A stretch of 64,000 nucleotides of DNA. Source: Arachis hypogaea (taxonomy: Eukaryota > Streptophyta > Magnoliopsida > Fabales > Fabaceae). The position numbers and the translations under genes were made by a program. Location of the stretch: assembly GCF_003086295.3 (NCBI RefSeq), contig NC_092039.1:71381649-71445648 (forward strand). Direction: 5' to 3'. The notes under the pieces are model-generated. The model did not search any database. It was given only the letters and a program-made list of their open reading frames with translations, and had not been told where the DNA came from. The stretch's first letter is position 1, and the number at the start of each line of letters is the position of its first letter. Positions 43,362 through 56,000 of the stretch are shown in pieces.

Positions 43362-44690
43362 ATGGCGGACGACCCTCACAACAATGACCGCGCTGCATCT
43401 GAACAAGAGGACGAAATTGACACCGGAGAACGACTGGACAGCCCTCTATCACCACGCACTCCAGGAGGAAACAAACAGAATCGCCCAAAGACATCACTCC
43501 CAAACAAAGATCCACAAATTTCCGAAAAAGAGAAGAGCTCGGAAATTCTAGAAGCAGTCCGGGCACAACAAAACCGACTGAAACAACTCGAAGAGGACAT
43601 AAAGAAGCAGAAAGAAACTGAACAAGATCTGAGAAGGGAGACTCGAAAGCGCAGAGAATTAGAAGAAAAACTGCGGAAAATAGAGGCCAACCTGAAAGAC
43701 CGGACAGAACGCGGCACCACCCCCGAAGGCAACCATGATCCCTTCACGCAAGAGATCATGAAGGAGAAGGTACCGCGAAACTTCAAACCACCCGATATGG
43801 ATCTCTACGACGGCACCACCGACCCAAGTCACCACCTCAGCAACTTCAGAAGCAGAATGTACCTAGTCGACGCCTCCGACGCGACTCGGTGCAAAGCCTT
43901 CCCCACCACTCTCACCAAGTCAGCCATGAAGTGGTTCGACAACCTGCCACCAAGATCAATCACCAGCTTCAAAGACCTAACCAAAAAATTCTTAACAAGG
44001 TTCTCTATTCAAAAGGACAAGACAAAACATGCCCCCAGTCTACTCGGGATCAAGCAAGGTAACCAAGAAACTCTCTGAGAATACATGGAGCGATTCAACA
44101 AAGCCTGCCTGGACATACAACACTTGCCCACTGAAGCAGCCATCATGGGACTAGCAAACGGCCTAAAAGAGGGACCGTTTAGCCAATCCCTATCCAAACG
44201 ATACCCGACCTCCCTATACGAGGTGCAGGAGCGGGCAGAAAAATATATCAACATGGAGGAAACCTCCCAGCTAAGAGACTCTTCTAGGAAGGAATCAACC
44301 TACCCACTCCGAGATCGAGATCGGGAACATAAGAAGAAAGAAGAACCCAACTCGGACAAGCCACAGAAGTACCACAACTACACCCCTCTCCGAGTCTCCC
44401 TAGTAGACATCTAGAGAGAAGTATGCCACACCGAAAAGATCCCACCGCCCCGACCGCTAAAACACAAGAGAGCGGGGAGAGATCGGTCTGAATACTGTGA
44501 ATATCACAAGCTCTACGGTCATTCTACTAACGACTGCTACGACCTAAAAAATGTTATAGAAAAGCTAGCCAGAGAAGGAAAACTCGACAGATACATAGCA
44601 GAGAAAGGAGAAGAGACCAGGAAGAGGAGGCGAGGAGATAACGAAGATCGGGCCGAACAAATCCCGCGAACCCCTGAAAGGCACGTTCAC
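43362..44690 (+). pseudogene. Gag region of element C, two in-frame stops
   Basis: The start codon at 43362 (MADDPHNNDRAASEQEDEID) lies 40 bases after the LTR. About residues 55-120 are a charged coiled coil (KQLEEDIKKQKETEQDLRRE). The Gag core follows (FKPPDMDLYDGTTDPSHHLS; AMKWFDNLPPRSITSFKDLT), then a knuckle-like CEYHKLYGHSTNDC near 44500. TGA at 44076-44078 interrupts ETL-EYMERF, where an arginine CGA would be expected, and TAG at 44412-44414 follows VDI. The frame is otherwise open and continuous with pol. Gag would form the particle; this copy needs read-through or is dead. Confidence 0.85.
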
Positions 44691-47600
44691 ATGATAAATG
44701 GAGGTTTTGCAGGCGGAGGAGCATCCAGATCCTCGCGAAAAAGACACCTCAAAGAAGTCTATCACATCCGAGAAGACAGTCCCCTGCCCGAATTACCTAC
44801 TATCTCATTTACCCGAGAAGATGCTCAAGGGATAATACCCGGGCACGACGATCCAATGGTAATCACCATTATCCTAGCAAACGCCAACTTACATCGAACC
44901 CTGATTGACCAGGGAAGCTCAGCAGATATCCTGTTCAAAACGGCCTTCGACAAGCTCGAACTTGAAGAAAAAGAACTAAAAGCTTATCCCACCGACCTGT
45001 TTGGGCTAGGGGATACCCCGATCCATCCCTTAGGATACATCTCGCTACACACTACCTTTGGAAGAGGCGAGCAATCTAAAACATTAAGCATCGACTACAT
45101 TATAGTCAACGTCGCTTCAGCATATAATGCCCTCATCGGGCGACCAACCCTGAACAGACTGGCAGCTATAGTCTCGACCCCACACCTCTGTATGAAGTTC
45201 CCTACCGCAAAAGGAATCGCTACCCTAAAAGGCGACCAAAAACTAGCGCGGCGATGTTACAACGAAAGCCTGAGCCTAAAAGGGAAAGAGGTCAACACAA
45301 TAGAACTCGGACGAGTTCAATCCCGAGAAGATCTTCGGCCACAACCAGAGGGAGAAACCGAAAGAGTCCAGATTGGGAACACACCTGAAAAAATAACAAA
45401 CATAGGAACAAACCTCGAAGCGGGCCTAAAGGAGGAACTCATAACCCTCTTAAGGGAGAATTCCGACCTCTTCGCCTGGAAAGCCTCCGACATGCCAGGC
45501 ATAAGCCCCGACCTGATGTGCCATAAGCTATCAGTTTACCCGGGATCCCGACCTGTCCAACAAAGACGCCGAAAGCTCGGACCCGAGCGCGTGCAAGCAA
45601 TAGAAGAACAAGTACAAGCACTGCTAGATGCAGGGTTCATTAGGGAAGTAAAATACCCCCTATGGCTCGCAAACGTGGTCCTAGTGAAAAAACCCAATGG
45701 AAAATGGAGGATGTGCGTCGATTACACGGATCTCAACAAAGCCTGCCTTAAAGACCCATATCCACTACCAAACATCGACGCCTTAGTAGACGCAGCCTCA
45801 GGCTATAGATATCTCTCCTTCATGGACGCATACTCGGGATACAATCAGATCCCGATGTACGGACCCGACCAAGAAAAGACCTCGTTCATAACCCCAAGGG
45901 CAAACTACTGCTACGTAGTGATGCCCTTCGGGCTGAAGAACGCAGGGGCAACCTACCAGAGGCTAATGAACAAAGTGTTCTCCGAGCACATCGGATTACA
46001 GCTGGAGGTGTATATCGACGACATGCTGGTAAAGACGCAAGAAGACAAAAACTTGTTGACCGACCTCACCAGTATCTTCGGTACCCTCAGAAAACACAAC
46101 ATGAGACTTAACCCGACAAAGTGCACCTTCGCCGCAGAGGCCGGAAAATTCTTAGGCTTCATGCTGACTCAAAGGGGCATCGAAGCAAACCCGGACAAAT
46201 GCCAAGCGATACTCAATATGACGAGCCCGACGTGTGTCAAAGAAGTACAACAACTGAATGGAAGGCTAGCCGCCCTATCACGATTCTTGGCAGGATCAGC
46301 AATAAAGTCACTACCTCTCTACTCACTCCTAAAGAAAGGGAAGCCCTTCTCATGGACCCCGGAGTGCGAAAAAGCCTTTCAAGAATTCAAGGAATTCCTC
46401 GGGCAGCCACCAATCCTTACCCGACCTTTAAAAGGAGAAGAGCTCGTACTATACCTCTCGGTTGGACATCGAGCAGTCGCTTCAGCATTAATACGAGAAA
46501 ATGACCAAGGACAACGCCCCATATACTTTGTAAGCAAGGCACTACAAGGGGCCGAATTAAACTATCAGAAGATAGAAAAATTCGCCTACGCCCTAGTGTT
46601 CACAGCTCGGAGGCTCCGTCCCTACTTTCAAACCCACACCATCAAAGTCCGGACAAACCAACCCATGAGACACATCCTCCAAAAAATAGACCTGGCAGGA
46701 CGAATACTGCAATGGGCGGTGGAGCTGTCCGAGTTCGACCTCCACTATGAAACCCGGACTGCCATAAAGTCTCAGTATCTAGCCGACTTCATCGCAGAAT
46801 ACACTGAGACCCCTGGAACCCCACTCTCATGGAACCTGTATGTCGACGGGTCCTCAAATAAAACTGGAAGCGGAGCCGGGGTTATACTCGAAAGCGACCA
46901 AGGAACGCGGATAGAACTATCCCTAAAATTCGAGTTCCAGGCTTCGAACAATCAAGCCGAATACGAGGCCCTACTAGCAGGTCTAAAGCTAGCCGAAGAG
47001 GTCGGAGCCCAGAAAATCACGATCTTCAGCGACTCCCAGGTCGTCACATCACAAGTAAATGGAAGCTACCAGGCCAAAGACCCCACCATGAAAAAATATC
47101 TGGACCAAACACAGGCGCAACTACGCCACTTTTCAGAGATACAGATTCAGCACATACCTCGGGAACAAAACGCCCGGGCAGACGCCCTCTCAAAGCTCGC
47201 CAGCACCAAGCCCGGAGGCAACAACAGAAGTCTCCTCCAGGAAACCTTACAATCCCCCTCCGTGCTAAGAGAGGAAGAAACGCTAAATATATCCAACCAA
47301 CAGCAAGGATGGATGACCCCCATACTCAACTACCTGAAGTCGGGAACTCTTCCCGCCGAAAGAAAGGAAGCTAAAAGACTCACAAAAGACGCCCAGAATT
47401 ATACACTAATTCACGACGTATTATACAGAAGAGGATTCTCAAATCCCCTCCTTAGGTGCGTCCCGACCTCAGAAACAAAGAACGTCCTCGAAGAAGTCCA
47501 CGGAGGCATGTGTGGGAACCATCTCGGAGCTCGGGCATTATCCAAAAAAGTAGTCCGAGCCGGGTTCTACTGGCCGACCTTACAGAAAGACGCAACGGAA

Positions 47601-48545
47601 TTTGTGAAAATATGCCCCCCCTGCCAAAAACACGCCAATTTCCACAAGGCACCACCAGAAAACCTTATCAGCATCACCGCACCATGGCCCTTCGCAAAAT
47701 GGGGACTTGACCTACACGGCCCGTTCCCCCAAGGACCGGGGCAAGTCAAATACCTCATAGTAGGGGTCGACTACTTCACAAAGTGGATCGAAGCTGAACC
47801 ATTAGCCACCATTACGGCTCAGAAAAGCCGCAAATTCCTATATAAAAACATTGTCACAAGGTTCGGAGTCCCCTACTCCATCACAACGGACAATGGAACA
47901 CAGTTCACGGACACAAGTTTCCAGAACTTGGTGGCCGAACTAAAAATCAAACAGCAATTCACCTCAGTCGAGCACCCACAAGCCAATGGACAAGCAGAGG
48001 CCGCAAATAAAGTCATCTTGGCCGGGTTAAAACGAAGACTCCAAGAGGCCAAAGGGGCATGGGCCGAGGAGCTCCCCCAGGTACTATGGGCATATCGGAC
48101 AACCCCACACTCTACAACGGGAGAATCGCCATTCCGACTAGCTTACGGGATGGAGGCAATGATTCCTATCGAAATAGATGAAGGGTCACCCAGAGTCATC
48201 TTCTACAACGAAGAAGGTAACCCGCAGGCACAAAAGGAAGAACTCGACCTCCTCCCCGAGGTCCGAGAAAGAGCCCGGATCCGAGAAGAAGCCTTAAAAC
48301 GGCGAACGGCCCTCAGATACAATCAGAAAGTAATAAAGCGAAGCTTCTCCATTCACGACCTGATTCTAATCCGAAATGACATCGGAACACAAAAGTCGGG
48401 AGAAGGAAAGCTAGCTGCAAATTGGAAAGGACCCTACAAGGTAACAGAAGTCTTAGGAACAGGCTATTACAAAATATCCGACCTAGAAGGCAATGAGCTG
48501 CCCAGGGCCTGGCACGCCTGTAATCTAAGACGGTACTACAGCTAG
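44691..48545 (+). CDS. Pol polyprotein of element C (protease, RT, RNase H, second RNase H, integrase)
   Basis: 1284 codons uninterrupted from the first ATG after the gag stops; the true polyprotein probably starts at 43362 in the same frame. Aspartic protease LIDQGSSADILF is near residue 73. Reverse transcriptase has FMDAYSGYNQI near 377 and catalytic YIDD at 441-444. A first RNase H follows (LYLSVGHRAVASALI ... FVSKALQGAELNYQ). A second, archaeal-type RNase H begins LYVDGSSNKTGSGAG near 716. Integrase has the zinc finger HGGMCGNHLGAR ... CPPCQKH near 936-975 and catalytic core GLDLHGPF, TDNGTQF and NGQAEAANK near 1005, 1066 and 1103. All catalytic residues I can check are present, so this is the best preserved pol in the window. 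Confidence 0.92.
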   Translation: MINGGFAGGGASRSSRKRHLKEVYHIREDSPLPELPTISFTREDAQGIIPGHDDPMVITIILANANLHRTLIDQGSSADILFKTAFDKLELEEKELKAYPTDLFGLGDTPIHPLGYISLHTTFGRGEQSKTLSIDYIIVNVASAYNALIGRPTLNRLAAIVSTPHLCMKFPTAKGIATLKGDQKLARRCYNESLSLKGKEVNTIELGRVQSREDLRPQPEGETERVQIGNTPEKITNIGTNLEAGLKEELITLLRENSDLFAWKASDMPGISPDLMCHKLSVYPGSRPVQQRRRKLGPERVQAIEEQVQALLDAGFIREVKYPLWLANVVLVKKPNGKWRMCVDYTDLNKACLKDPYPLPNIDALVDAASGYRYLSFMDAYSGYNQIPMYGPDQEKTSFITPRANYCYVVMPFGLKNAGATYQRLMNKVFSEHIGLQLEVYIDDMLVKTQEDKNLLTDLTSIFGTLRKHNMRLNPTKCTFAAEAGKFLGFMLTQRGIEANPDKCQAILNMTSPTCVKEVQQLNGRLAALSRFLAGSAIKSLPLYSLLKKGKPFSWTPECEKAFQEFKEFLGQPPILTRPLKGEELVLYLSVGHRAVASALIRENDQGQRPIYFVSKALQGAELNYQKIEKFAYALVFTARRLRPYFQTHTIKVRTNQPMRHILQKIDLAGRILQWAVELSEFDLHYETRTAIKSQYLADFIAEYTETPGTPLSWNLYVDGSSNKTGSGAGVILESDQGTRIELSLKFEFQASNNQAEYEALLAGLKLAEEVGAQKITIFSDSQVVTSQVNGSYQAKDPTMKKYLDQTQAQLRHFSEIQIQHIPREQNARADALSKLASTKPGGNNRSLLQETLQSPSVLREEETLNISNQQQGWMTPILNYLKSGTLPAERKEAKRLTKDAQNYTLIHDVLYRRGFSNPLLRCVPTSETKNVLEEVHGGMCGNHLGARALSKKVVRAGFYWPTLQKDATEFVKICPPCQKHANFHKAPPENLISITAPWPFAKWGLDLHGPFPQGPGQVKYLIVGVDYFTKWIEAEPLATITAQKSRKFLYKNIVTRFGVPYSITTDNGTQFTDTSFQNLVAELKIKQQFTSVEHPQANGQAEAANKVILAGLKRRLQEAKGAWAEELPQVLWAYRTTPHSTTGESPFRLAYGMEAMIPIEIDEGSPRVIFYNEEGNPQAQKEELDLLPEVRERARIREEALKRRTALRYNQKVIKRSFSIHDLILIRNDIGTQKSGEGKLAANWKGPYKVTEVLGTGYYKISDLEGNELPRAWHACNLRRYYS

Positions 48546-49303
48546 AAAAACTTAACCCGAGGTGTACTCTTTTTCCCTACAAGGGTTTTTTAATGAGACA
48601 CCCGGTCAAAGTAAGGCACCCGACCTAGTCAAGGGTAAACACTCTGTAAATATTCTTTCTTTTTTAATACTAATCAAATTTTTCTATTTTCTTTTCTTCT
48701 TCCTCATGATGAAACAAATCCTAGAAAGTACCCCCCCAAGGCGCATTAATTTATGCTCGGCAAAACGCAAAAAATCATTTGCCAAGAGACCACACAAGGT
48801 CGGCAAAGATAAAGCGACGAGGTTCAAATTAATGTGAGAAGTTATAAAGCAACTCTGAAAAGGCTCAAAAAGCCAAATAAAAAGAGATTACAAAAATAAC
48901 TTAAAAGGCCGACCAACAACAAGGTCGGACCCAACAAAGGGAGGTAATCGAACGCCCGAGGTCCGAGAAAAAGCCCGGATCCAAGAAGAAGCCTTAAAAC
49001 GGCGAAAGCAAAGATTTCGAAAACGCTTACTAAAAAGTTGCTATACAAAACAACTAAAAAGTACAAGCGAAAGATAAAAAAAAAAAAAACGAAATCAAAA
49101 AGTTTCAAGCGCTAGCTAAAAGGTTGTTATCCAAAAACAACTAAAAAGCATAAAAGCGGAACAAAAAGTCAAACGCAAACACCGCATAATACGCTAAAAA
49201 GTTACTACAAGTAGCTAAAAGCAAAAAGGTGTCCAAAGCGTCCACAGAAACCACCCAAAAACAAAGAGCCCACAGGCCGGGCAAAAAACCAAAGATAAAA
49301 GGG
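48546..49303. other. Spacer between pol and antisense ORF of element C
   Basis: A/T-rich and A-rich low-complexity DNA with a short copy of coding-like sequence (GAGGTCCGAGAAAAAGCCCG at about 48958, repeated from the pol 3' end at about 48259). The repetition CAACTAAAAAG/AAAAGTTGC near 49030-49150 suggests old tandem slippage. No gene. Confidence 0.55.
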
Positions 49304-51208
49304 TTACAGAGGATCAAGGTCCTTTCCGGACTCCACATCAACAGAAGGCTGCGGAGGAAACATAGAAATCGGGACAGCATCGACGGCACCGTCATCTCGG
49401 TTTAAAACCTCCACACCAGATCCATCCCCGGCCAAAGGTGAAGTCGGGTTCGCAACCGGAACTTTGGGGCGGACACCGGAACCTCATCCTCGTTGGGAGC
49501 AGGAACAATCTTTCCCTCCCAACAACGTTATCCGTACTAAATAAGCTCAAATCCAGGTCAGGAGCAAGAACCCGGACCTGAGCCTTCAAATTTTCAAACA
49601 TAGCATCCATACCCTTAGCCACATGACCTTCTAGCTCGTAAAATTCATCCTGAGCGGATTGCAATCTCTCCTTTGTCTCCACAAGCTCGGCATATATCCG
49701 AGTATAATTCTCCGTCGCCGCCTTCGCCATCTCCTCAGATGCTTTCGCTGCCGCCACAGCCGCGGTAGCTTTAGCCTTCTCCTTCTCCAAAGACGCCTCC
49801 AGCTCAGTAATCCTAGCAGCCTTCAGTTCACTAATCCTCTCGAACTCAGACTGAGCCTTCTCAAGTCGGGAGCTGGTCGCACCAATGGGGGATTTCTTGA
49901 ACTCCCGGGCAATAGCGGCATGAAGACTAGCCATCCGGACACAACTCCGCGCCATATACTGAAAATGATGCTCCATAGACACATCATCAGTAGAAATAAA
50001 GGTCTGAGGGAGAATATGCTGTTCAATCCAACCAAGAGCATCAAAATCCTTGTCATTAAAACCCGCAAGCTCTTGAGAGGTCTTCTGTTTCTTGGGAGGA
50101 GGACCCGAGGACGAAGGCGGGGAAGAGTGACCGAGTCCAGAGGTCGGAGGATCTTGATTTATAGCTCGGAACTGGGGAGTCGGAATAGTCTTCGACCGAG
50201 TAGTGACACCCACAGTAGTCTTCTTCGGAGAAGATCGGGCAGAAGCCTCCCCAGCCTCGATATTTCGAGCAGCCACAGACTTCTTCGTCCGACGAAGGAA
50301 CTTCATGGAATCCGCCTGAGAAGACATCTCTGCAGAAATAAAAGAAAAAGGATTACCACAACAGAAATTCCACCAAAACAAGGAAACCAAAATACTAAAA
50401 AAGATGAATCTCTGAGAGGTCGGGAACTACCTAACTCGGAACGGAGAAGGCTTGGATCTCCCAACATTTTCTTCGTGTCCAAGTGAGGTGCCCGACCCCA
50501 TAAACTGCTCACCACACCCACAAAAGCCTGCTCCACCTCATCTAGACTCTCAAGGTATACTTAGCAGACACTACATTCTCCTGCCACAAAGAGGAAAAGA
50601 AGGCTCCCCACTCTCTCTAGAAAGAAAGGTCGGACGTCTCCAGTAGCCCGGACCTTGAAATAAAAGTTCTTAAAATCATGAAAGGACTCATCATACAAGG
50701 TACAAAACTTCCTCCCCTGGTTAGCCTAAAAGAACCCAAGATACCTTCCCTCCACCCGACCCCGGCTTCGTCAACACAAACAAATAGGAAAAAGAGAAAT
50801 AGAGGGAGAGACGCCCAAAAACTGACACAAAAGTTGAAACAGCTTTAAAAACGCCCAAGAATTTGGATGGAGCTGCGTAGGGGCAAGGTTACAAGACCAT
50901 AACACCTCGGACTCCAGATCGGTAAAGGGAAGTCGGACACTCAGCTTAGAGAAAAAACAATCATAAGCATAAAAGAAGAGCTTCTCGGAACTATCTAAGG
51001 GCGGGAAGCACACTCTCTCCTCGGATTCCGGGGCCACTAGTTCGTAATCCCTCTCAGACTCCCTATTCTCACATATGCTACAGTGCCTACGGAACCTAGC
51101 TAAATACTCAGAATCTACCACAGAAGGGACTCTTAGAGGAAGAGGGTCTACCCAACCAAGACCACATGGAATCTTAGTCGACATCGCTTGAAGAACCTTT
51201 CGAGACAT
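49304..51208 (-). pseudogene. Antisense ORF of element C, left copy, frameshifted
   Basis: Same gene as 57387-59299, described there. Here single-base losses in homopolymers break exon 1 (for example the A run at about 50790, near SPSISLF), near 50600-50740 and in exon 2. Pieces are open at 51208-50771 and 50350-49392. The losses cluster toward the contig end at the gap, so they may be assembly errors rather than biology. Confidence 0.7.
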
Positions 51209-51808
51209 AAAATTTTTACCTACAAAGAAGAATACAACAGCAAGCAAAAATCACATAAAGAAGACAGCGAAAACCCATTCAGCAAACAAGAAACAAAAAC
51301 CCCACGAAGAAAACGCGGCAACCCGGAACAAAAAATACCGGAGAACAAAAAGAGCCCCCCCATATACAAACAACAAGCAATGGCGGCGCCTCTTTTCGGG
51401 GCAACCCAGGCATAAAGAAAAAGAAACAAACAAGAGCCACACAAAGAACAGAAGCATATGTGCACAAGAAAAGAGAAACATGGGAACAAACCTGGAAGAA
51501 AGAAACGAAGACGACGAGCTCCGAAGCAAGGAGAACGAAACGACGGCGCAGAGGGAACCCCAGAAAGACACACGGAGAGATTCGGGGAAGCAGAGCAAAG
51601 AGAAAGAAGAAGCAGTGCTCGAAAGGATAAAACAAAAACGCAGAAAAAGGAGGAAAGGGGCAAATAAATAAAGCCTTCACAGGGCCCGAACGGAAATCAA
51701 GAAAAAACGGTAAAATGCAATAAATGCAGGAATGGCCATTTTTGAATTTTGAAAAACTACTATGCCCGAGCTCAACCTCCCAAAAAGGACGAACTCGGGC
51801 AGGGGCAC

Positions 51809-52092
51809 TGTTCATACCCTGACCGAGCTCCTCCAACTCGGCAAATTTATAAAAGGTCCGACCTCGTCCTAAGGCTCATGCCTAAAGGTCGGACCTCGGA
51901 CAATAAAGCAAGGAAGGCCCATCAGAAGGAACGCAGCCCAAAACCTAAAGGCCAAAAGGCCTAGAAAAGGCGGTTCCACAAAGATAGAGATAAACTCCCA
52001 AAGATAAGATAAGATAAGAATATCTTATCCAGGGAAGATCACGGCCAACTACTATAAATACACTGGAGCACCCAGGTATGGATTCATTCCAC
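51809..52092 (+). repeat. Middle LTR copy of element C, truncated by the gap
   Basis: Starts TGTTCATACCC and runs 284 bases into the N gap. At the four sites that differ between 5' and 3' LTRs it has the 3' LTR state each time. It also lacks single bases in short runs (CAATAAAG for CAAATAAAG; CCCAAAGATAAG for CCCAAAAGATAAG; TATGGATTC for TATGGCATTC). Confidence 0.85.
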
Positions 52093-53092
52093 NNNNNNNN
52101 NNNNNNNNNNNNNNNNNNNNNNNNNNNNNNNNNNNNNNNNNNNNNNNNNNNNNNNNNNNNNNNNNNNNNNNNNNNNNNNNNNNNNNNNNNNNNNNNNNNN
52201 NNNNNNNNNNNNNNNNNNNNNNNNNNNNNNNNNNNNNNNNNNNNNNNNNNNNNNNNNNNNNNNNNNNNNNNNNNNNNNNNNNNNNNNNNNNNNNNNNNNN
52301 NNNNNNNNNNNNNNNNNNNNNNNNNNNNNNNNNNNNNNNNNNNNNNNNNNNNNNNNNNNNNNNNNNNNNNNNNNNNNNNNNNNNNNNNNNNNNNNNNNNN
52401 NNNNNNNNNNNNNNNNNNNNNNNNNNNNNNNNNNNNNNNNNNNNNNNNNNNNNNNNNNNNNNNNNNNNNNNNNNNNNNNNNNNNNNNNNNNNNNNNNNNN
52501 NNNNNNNNNNNNNNNNNNNNNNNNNNNNNNNNNNNNNNNNNNNNNNNNNNNNNNNNNNNNNNNNNNNNNNNNNNNNNNNNNNNNNNNNNNNNNNNNNNNN
52601 NNNNNNNNNNNNNNNNNNNNNNNNNNNNNNNNNNNNNNNNNNNNNNNNNNNNNNNNNNNNNNNNNNNNNNNNNNNNNNNNNNNNNNNNNNNNNNNNNNNN
52701 NNNNNNNNNNNNNNNNNNNNNNNNNNNNNNNNNNNNNNNNNNNNNNNNNNNNNNNNNNNNNNNNNNNNNNNNNNNNNNNNNNNNNNNNNNNNNNNNNNNN
52801 NNNNNNNNNNNNNNNNNNNNNNNNNNNNNNNNNNNNNNNNNNNNNNNNNNNNNNNNNNNNNNNNNNNNNNNNNNNNNNNNNNNNNNNNNNNNNNNNNNNN
52901 NNNNNNNNNNNNNNNNNNNNNNNNNNNNNNNNNNNNNNNNNNNNNNNNNNNNNNNNNNNNNNNNNNNNNNNNNNNNNNNNNNNNNNNNNNNNNNNNNNNN
53001 NNNNNNNNNNNNNNNNNNNNNNNNNNNNNNNNNNNNNNNNNNNNNNNNNNNNNNNNNNNNNNNNNNNNNNNNNNNNNNNNNNNNNNNNNNNN
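52093..53092. other. Assembly gap, exactly 1000 N
   Basis: A round-number run of N, so the true size is unknown. By comparison with the left copy, a real tandem copy would need about 2 kb here (rest of LTR, primer site, gag, start of protease). Open frames reported across it are artefacts. Confidence 0.99.
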
Positions 53093-56000
53093 CAGATACC
53101 CGATCCATCCTTAGGATACATCTCGCTACACACTACCTTTGGAAGAGGCGAGCAATCTAAAACATTAAGCATCGACTACATTATAGTCAACGTCGCTTCA
53201 GCATATAATGCCCTCATCGGGCGACCAACCCTGAACAGACTGGCAGCTATAGTCTCGACCCCACACCTCTGTATGAAGTTCCCTACCGCAAAAGGAATCG
53301 CTACCCTAAAAGGCGACCAAAAACTAGCGCGGCGATGTTACAACGAAAGCCTGAGCCTAAAAGGGAAAGAGGTCAACACAATAGAACTCGGACGAGTTCA
53401 ATCCCGAGAAGATCTTCGGCCACAACCAGAGGGAGAAACCGAAAGAGTCCAGATTGGGAACACACCTGAAAAAATAACAAACATAGGAACAAACCTCGAA
53501 GCGGGCCTAAAGGAGGAACTCATAACCCTCTTAAGGGAGAATTCCGACCTCTTCGCCTGGAAAGCCTCCGACATGCCAGGCATAAGCCCCGACCTGATGT
53601 GCCATAAGCTATCAGTTTACCCGGGATCCCGACCTGTCCAACAAAGACGCCGAAAGCTCGGACCCGAGCGCGTGCAAGCAATAGAAGAACAAGTACAAGC
53701 ACTGCTAGATGCAGGGTTCATTAGGGAAGTAAAATACCCCCTATGGCTCGCAAACGTGGTCCTAGTGAAAAAACCCAATGGAAAATGGAGGATGTGCGTC
53801 GATTACACGGATCTCAACAAAGCCTGCCTTAAAGACCCATATCCACTACCAAACATCGACGCCTTAGTAGACGCAGCCTCAGGCTATAGATATCTCTCCT
53901 TCATGGACGCATACTCGGGATACAATCAGATCCCGATGTACGGACCCGACCAAGAAAAGACCTCGTTCATAACCCCAAGGGCAAACTACTGCTACGTAGT
54001 GATGCCCTTCGGGCTGAAGAACGCAGGGGCAACCTACCAGAGGCTAATGAACAAAGTGTTCTCCGAGCACATCGGATTACAGCTGGAGGTGTATATCGAC
54101 GACATGCTGGTAAAGACGCAAGAAGACAAAAACTTGTTGACCGACCTCACCAGTATCTTCGGTACCCTCAGAAAACACAACATGAGACTTAACCCGACAA
54201 AGTGCACCTTCGCCGCAGAGGCCGGAAAATTCTTAGGCTTCATGCTGACTCAAAGGGGCATCGAAGCAAACCCGGACAAATGCCAAGCGATACTCAATAT
54301 GACGAGCCCGACGTGTGTCAAAGAAGTACAACAACTGAATGGAAGGCTAGCCGCCCTATCACGATTCTTGGCAGGATCAGCAATAAAGTCACTACCTCTC
54401 TACTCACTCCTAAAGAAAGGGAAGCCCTTCTCATGGACCCCGGAGTGCGAAAAAGCCTTTCAAGAATTCAAGGAATTCCTCGGGCAGCCACCAATCCTTA
54501 CCCGACCTTTAAAAGGAGAAGAGCTCGTACTATACCTCTCGGTTGGACATCGAGCAGTCGCTTCAGCATTAATACGAGAAAATGACCAAGGACAACGCCC
54601 CATATACTTTGTAAGCAAGGCACTACAAGGGGCCGAATTAAACTATCAGAAGATAGAAAAATTCGCCTACGCCCTAGTGTTCACAGCTCGGAGGCTCCGT
54701 CCCTACTTTCAAACCCACACCATCAAAGTCCGGACAAACCAACCCATGAGACACATCCTCCAAAAAATAGACCTGGCAGGACGAATACTGCAATGGGCGG
54801 TGGAGCTGTCCGAGTTCGACCTCCACTATGAAACCCGGACTGCCATAAAGTCTCAGTATCTAGCCGACTTCATCGCAGAATACACTGAGACCCCTGGAAC
54901 CCCACTCTCATGGAACCTGTATGTCGACGGGTCCTCAAATAAAACTGGAAGCGGAGCCGGGGTTATACTCGAAAGCGACCAAGGAACGCGGATAGAACTA
55001 TCCCTAAAATTCGAGTTCCAGGCTTCGAACAATCAAGCCGAATACGAGGCCCTACTAGCAGGTCTAAAGCTAGCCGAAGAGGTCGGAGCCCAGAAAATCA
55101 CGATCTTCAGCGACTCCCAGGTCGTCACATCACAAGTAAATGGAAGCTACCAGGCCAAAGACCCCACCATGAAAAAATATCTGGACCAAACACAGGCGCA
55201 ACTACGCCACTTTTCAGAGATACAGATTCAGCACATACCTCGGGAACAAAACGCCCGGGCAGACGCCCTCTCAAAGCTCGCCAGCACCAAGCCCGGAGGC
55301 AACAACAGAAGTCTCCTCCAGGAAACCTTACAATCCCCCTCCGTGCTAAGAGAGGAAGAAACGCTAAATATATCCAACCAACAGCAAGGATGGATGACCC
55401 CCATACTCAACTACCTGAAGTCGGGAACTCTTCCCGCCGAAAGAAAGGAAGCTAAAAGACTCACAAAAGACGCCCAGAATTATACACTAATTCACGACGT
55501 ATTATACAGAAGAGGATTCTCAAATCCCCTCCTTAGGTGCGTCCCGACCTCAGAAACAAAGAACGTCCTCGAAGAAGTCCACGGAGGCATGTGTGGGAAC
55601 CATCTCGGAGCTCGGCATTATCCAAAAAAGTAGTCCGAGCCGGGTTCTACTGGCCGACCTTACAGAAAGACGCAACGGAATTTGTGAAAATATGCCCCCC
55701 CTGCCAAAAACACGCCAATTTCCACAAGGCACCACCAGAAAACCTTATCAGCATCACCGCACCATGGCCCTTCGCAAAATGGGGACTTGACCTACACGGC
55801 CCGTTCCCCCAAGGACCGGGGCAAGTCAAATACCTCATAGTAGGGGTCGACTACTTCACAAAGTGGATCGAAGCTGAACCATTAGCCACCATTACGGCTC
55901 AGAAAAGCCGCAAATTCCTATATAAAAACATTGTCACAAGGTTCGGAGTCCCCTACTCCATCACAACGGACAATGGAACACAGTTCACGGACACAAGTTT

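Noticed and set aside
43376..43786. 136-codon antisense frame in gag of element C
   Set aside because: Serine/phenylalanine-rich mirror of the charged Gag coiled coil; no splice or start context, unlike the real antisense ORF.
49659..50486. 275-codon plus-strand frame (and its copy 57743-58483)
   Set aside because: Leucine/arginine-rich mirror of the antisense accessory ORF exon 2.
51945..53172. Long frames of unknown residues
   Set aside because: They consist of the 1000 N gap with a few flanking codons.
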